From Gnetum montanum (Eukaryota; Streptophyta; Gnetopsida; Gnetales; Gnetaceae), in NCBI GenBank assembly GCA_015680685.1, contig MNCI01034983.1, forward strand, positions 1,365 to 21,968: a stretch of 20,604 nt of DNA, in the 5' to 3' direction. A model generated the notes under the pieces. That model was not told the origin of the DNA, ran no database searches, and saw only the letters and a list, made by a program, of their open reading frames with translations. Below, piece by piece: positions 19,481 to 20,604 of this stretch. Within the stretch, counting starts at the first letter, position 1, and the number at the start of each line of letters is the position of its first letter. A program made the translations under genes and the position numbers.

Positions 19481-19975
19481 CTATAGACCTTGGAACATAA
19501 TAAAGCTTCATTTCATTTCTAAATCCACAACCACTTTTGAATAGTTTCTTACAAATTTAAGGTACCATCAAAGGAATTAAACATTTAACTTATTAGTGTT
19601 GTAGCATACTACTATTCTATTAGCTTACCTAAGATTAAAATCAATTACTATTTTATTTCTTAGTGTAACTTTGCCAATGTGTAACCCTTGAAAGGTTAAA
19701 GAAGCATAGTCAAACTTGTGGAAACCTGTAAAGTTGGTGGAAAGAATTTTCATTGGCTATGAGAAGTTAGGAATCTCCAAATGTTACGTCAAATTCTTCT
19801 TGAAAAATTTGAAAAGTCCTATTGGTACTAGGGGTTAAAATTTTTGAAATTCTTGCTTCCTTATTCTAGCCACTAGAAATTTTCTTCCACTTGTTATTAA
19901 TACTCTCTCCAACAAACAATTATTTGAAATCTTAAGGATGGTGCTTAAGAATTAATTCTACCAAAATGTATCCCT
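19481..19975. other. Spacer after the plus-strand LINE relic
   Basis: AT-rich, no gene. It may include the LINE 3' untranslated region, but no poly(A) tail or target-site duplication is visible. Confidence 0.45.
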
Positions 19976-20094
19976 CAAAATTTCTATGCTTTTTCCCACT
20001 TATAAATCCCAGCCAGTGAACTACTATAAAGAGGAAGGAATATGCAAAAAGTGAAAGACACTGAATTTAGAAAATTTCTTAAGATTTAGCAATT
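19976..20094 (+). repeat. Diverged tandem repeat, copy 1 (period about 142 bp)
   Basis: Begins CAAAATTTCTATGCTTTT and includes CCAGTGAACTACTAT and ATGCAAAAAGTGAAAGA. It aligns with 20118-20248. Confidence 0.88.
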
Positions 20095-20117
20095 TGTGTG
20101 TTACTTTTCTATTCATT

Positions 20118-20248
20118 CAAAATTTCTATGCTTTTGCCTACTTAAGAATTCCACTCAGTGAAATACTATGAAACGAAAGGAAAATGCAAAGAGTAAGGAA
20201 GATGCAAAGAGTGAAAAATAGAGTGAATGTAGAAAACATCTTAAGTTA
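20118..20248 (+). repeat. Diverged tandem repeat, copy 2, with internal 18-bp duplication
   Basis: Same start, CAAAATTTCTATGCTTTT, then CTCAGTGAAATACTATGAAA. Inside it, AAGGAAAATGCAAAGAGT is followed directly by AAGGAAGATGCAAAGAGT, an 18-bp duplication absent from copy 1. Confidence 0.88.
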
Positions 20249-20307
20249 ATATAATCTTGTTGATGCATAAATTTTGGTCATGCCAACACCGGAAAAACTC
20301 GTTTGAG

Positions 20308-20362
20308 GAGACTATAGCCTAGGGCACCTCCTGTATAGGTACGAAAACCTAGGAATAGTCTC
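20308..20362. repeat. Imperfect inverted repeat with 24-nt loop
   Basis: GAGACTATAGCCTAGG at 20308-20323 pairs with CCTAGGAATAGTCTC at 20348-20362, with one unpaired base and one mismatch. Confidence 0.8.
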
Positions 20363-20388
20363 AACTGGAAAGAGCCATGTGATCAAGT

Positions 20389-20411
20389 GATAGAGAGATA
20401 GAGAGATAGAA
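20389..20411 (+). repeat. GATAGAGA microsatellite
   Basis: About three 8-bp units, followed by a purine-rich AGAGAGATA stretch to about 20430. Confidence 0.9.
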
Positions 20412-20604
20412 AACATAGAGAGAGATAAAACATGAAAAAAACTAAAGGAGAGAGAAACAAGAACCACCGACAGGATGCATGGTTGTGTCGCCACAAGAAT
20501 CATGTGTAGTTGCGATCAAACATCACCAATGCCCTGCGGACAGCCAACTGCATAAACATCATGCACAAATCCACCGTCCACCACATGCCATTTGCTGAAA
20601 TAAA

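Overview
The window is AT-rich nuclear DNA from a land plant, most likely a seed plant. It holds two intact spliced genes, a chloroplast RbcX chaperone and an R2R3-MYB factor with the classic plant MYB intron pattern. Both sit in a large, gene-poor background of very old retrotransposon debris. That texture (decayed LINE and copia relics, long AT-rich spacers) fits a gymnosperm such as a conifer, but this is inference: no sequence here fixes the species. Two isolated N characters at 717 and 781 show that it comes from a draft assembly.

Layout, left to right. 1-1330: plus-strand L1-type LINE relic (end of reverse transcriptase plus zf-RVT zinc-binding region), interrupted by an N-bracketed 63-bp inverted copy of itself that is probably an assembly artefact. 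1771-4202: complete six-exon RbcX gene on the plus strand, 187 codons, including a 17-nt microexon. 4203-8790: non-coding, with short tandem repeats and strong palindromes concentrated at 7.69-8.02 kb. 8791-9380: diverged tandem duplication of about 300 bp. 9640-10330: decayed Ty1/copia integrase. 10760-12775: two diverged direct copies of a roughly 470-bp segment of unknown nature. 13249-14561: complete three-exon R2R3-MYB gene on the minus strand, with a TATA box upstream at 14645-14654. 14.66-17.8 kb: mostly featureless, with microsatellites and a poly(A) run. 17840-19480: two LINE fragments of a second, non-zf-RVT type, lying back to back in opposite orientation. 19.98-20.25 kb: a further diverged tandem repeat, then simple repeats to the end.

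The two genes lie about 9 kb apart on opposite strands and nothing suggests they work together. RbcX is a plastid assembly chaperone for Rubisco; the MYB protein is a nuclear transcription factor. I found no RNA gene, CRISPR array or coherent undescribed system. The points most worth a second look are the microexon in RbcX, an Arg-to-Gln change at a near-invariant MYB R3 position encoded by an intron-split codon, the unexplained 470-bp duplication, the inverted LINE junction near 18690, and the hairpin/tandem-repeat cluster at 7.69-8.02 kb.
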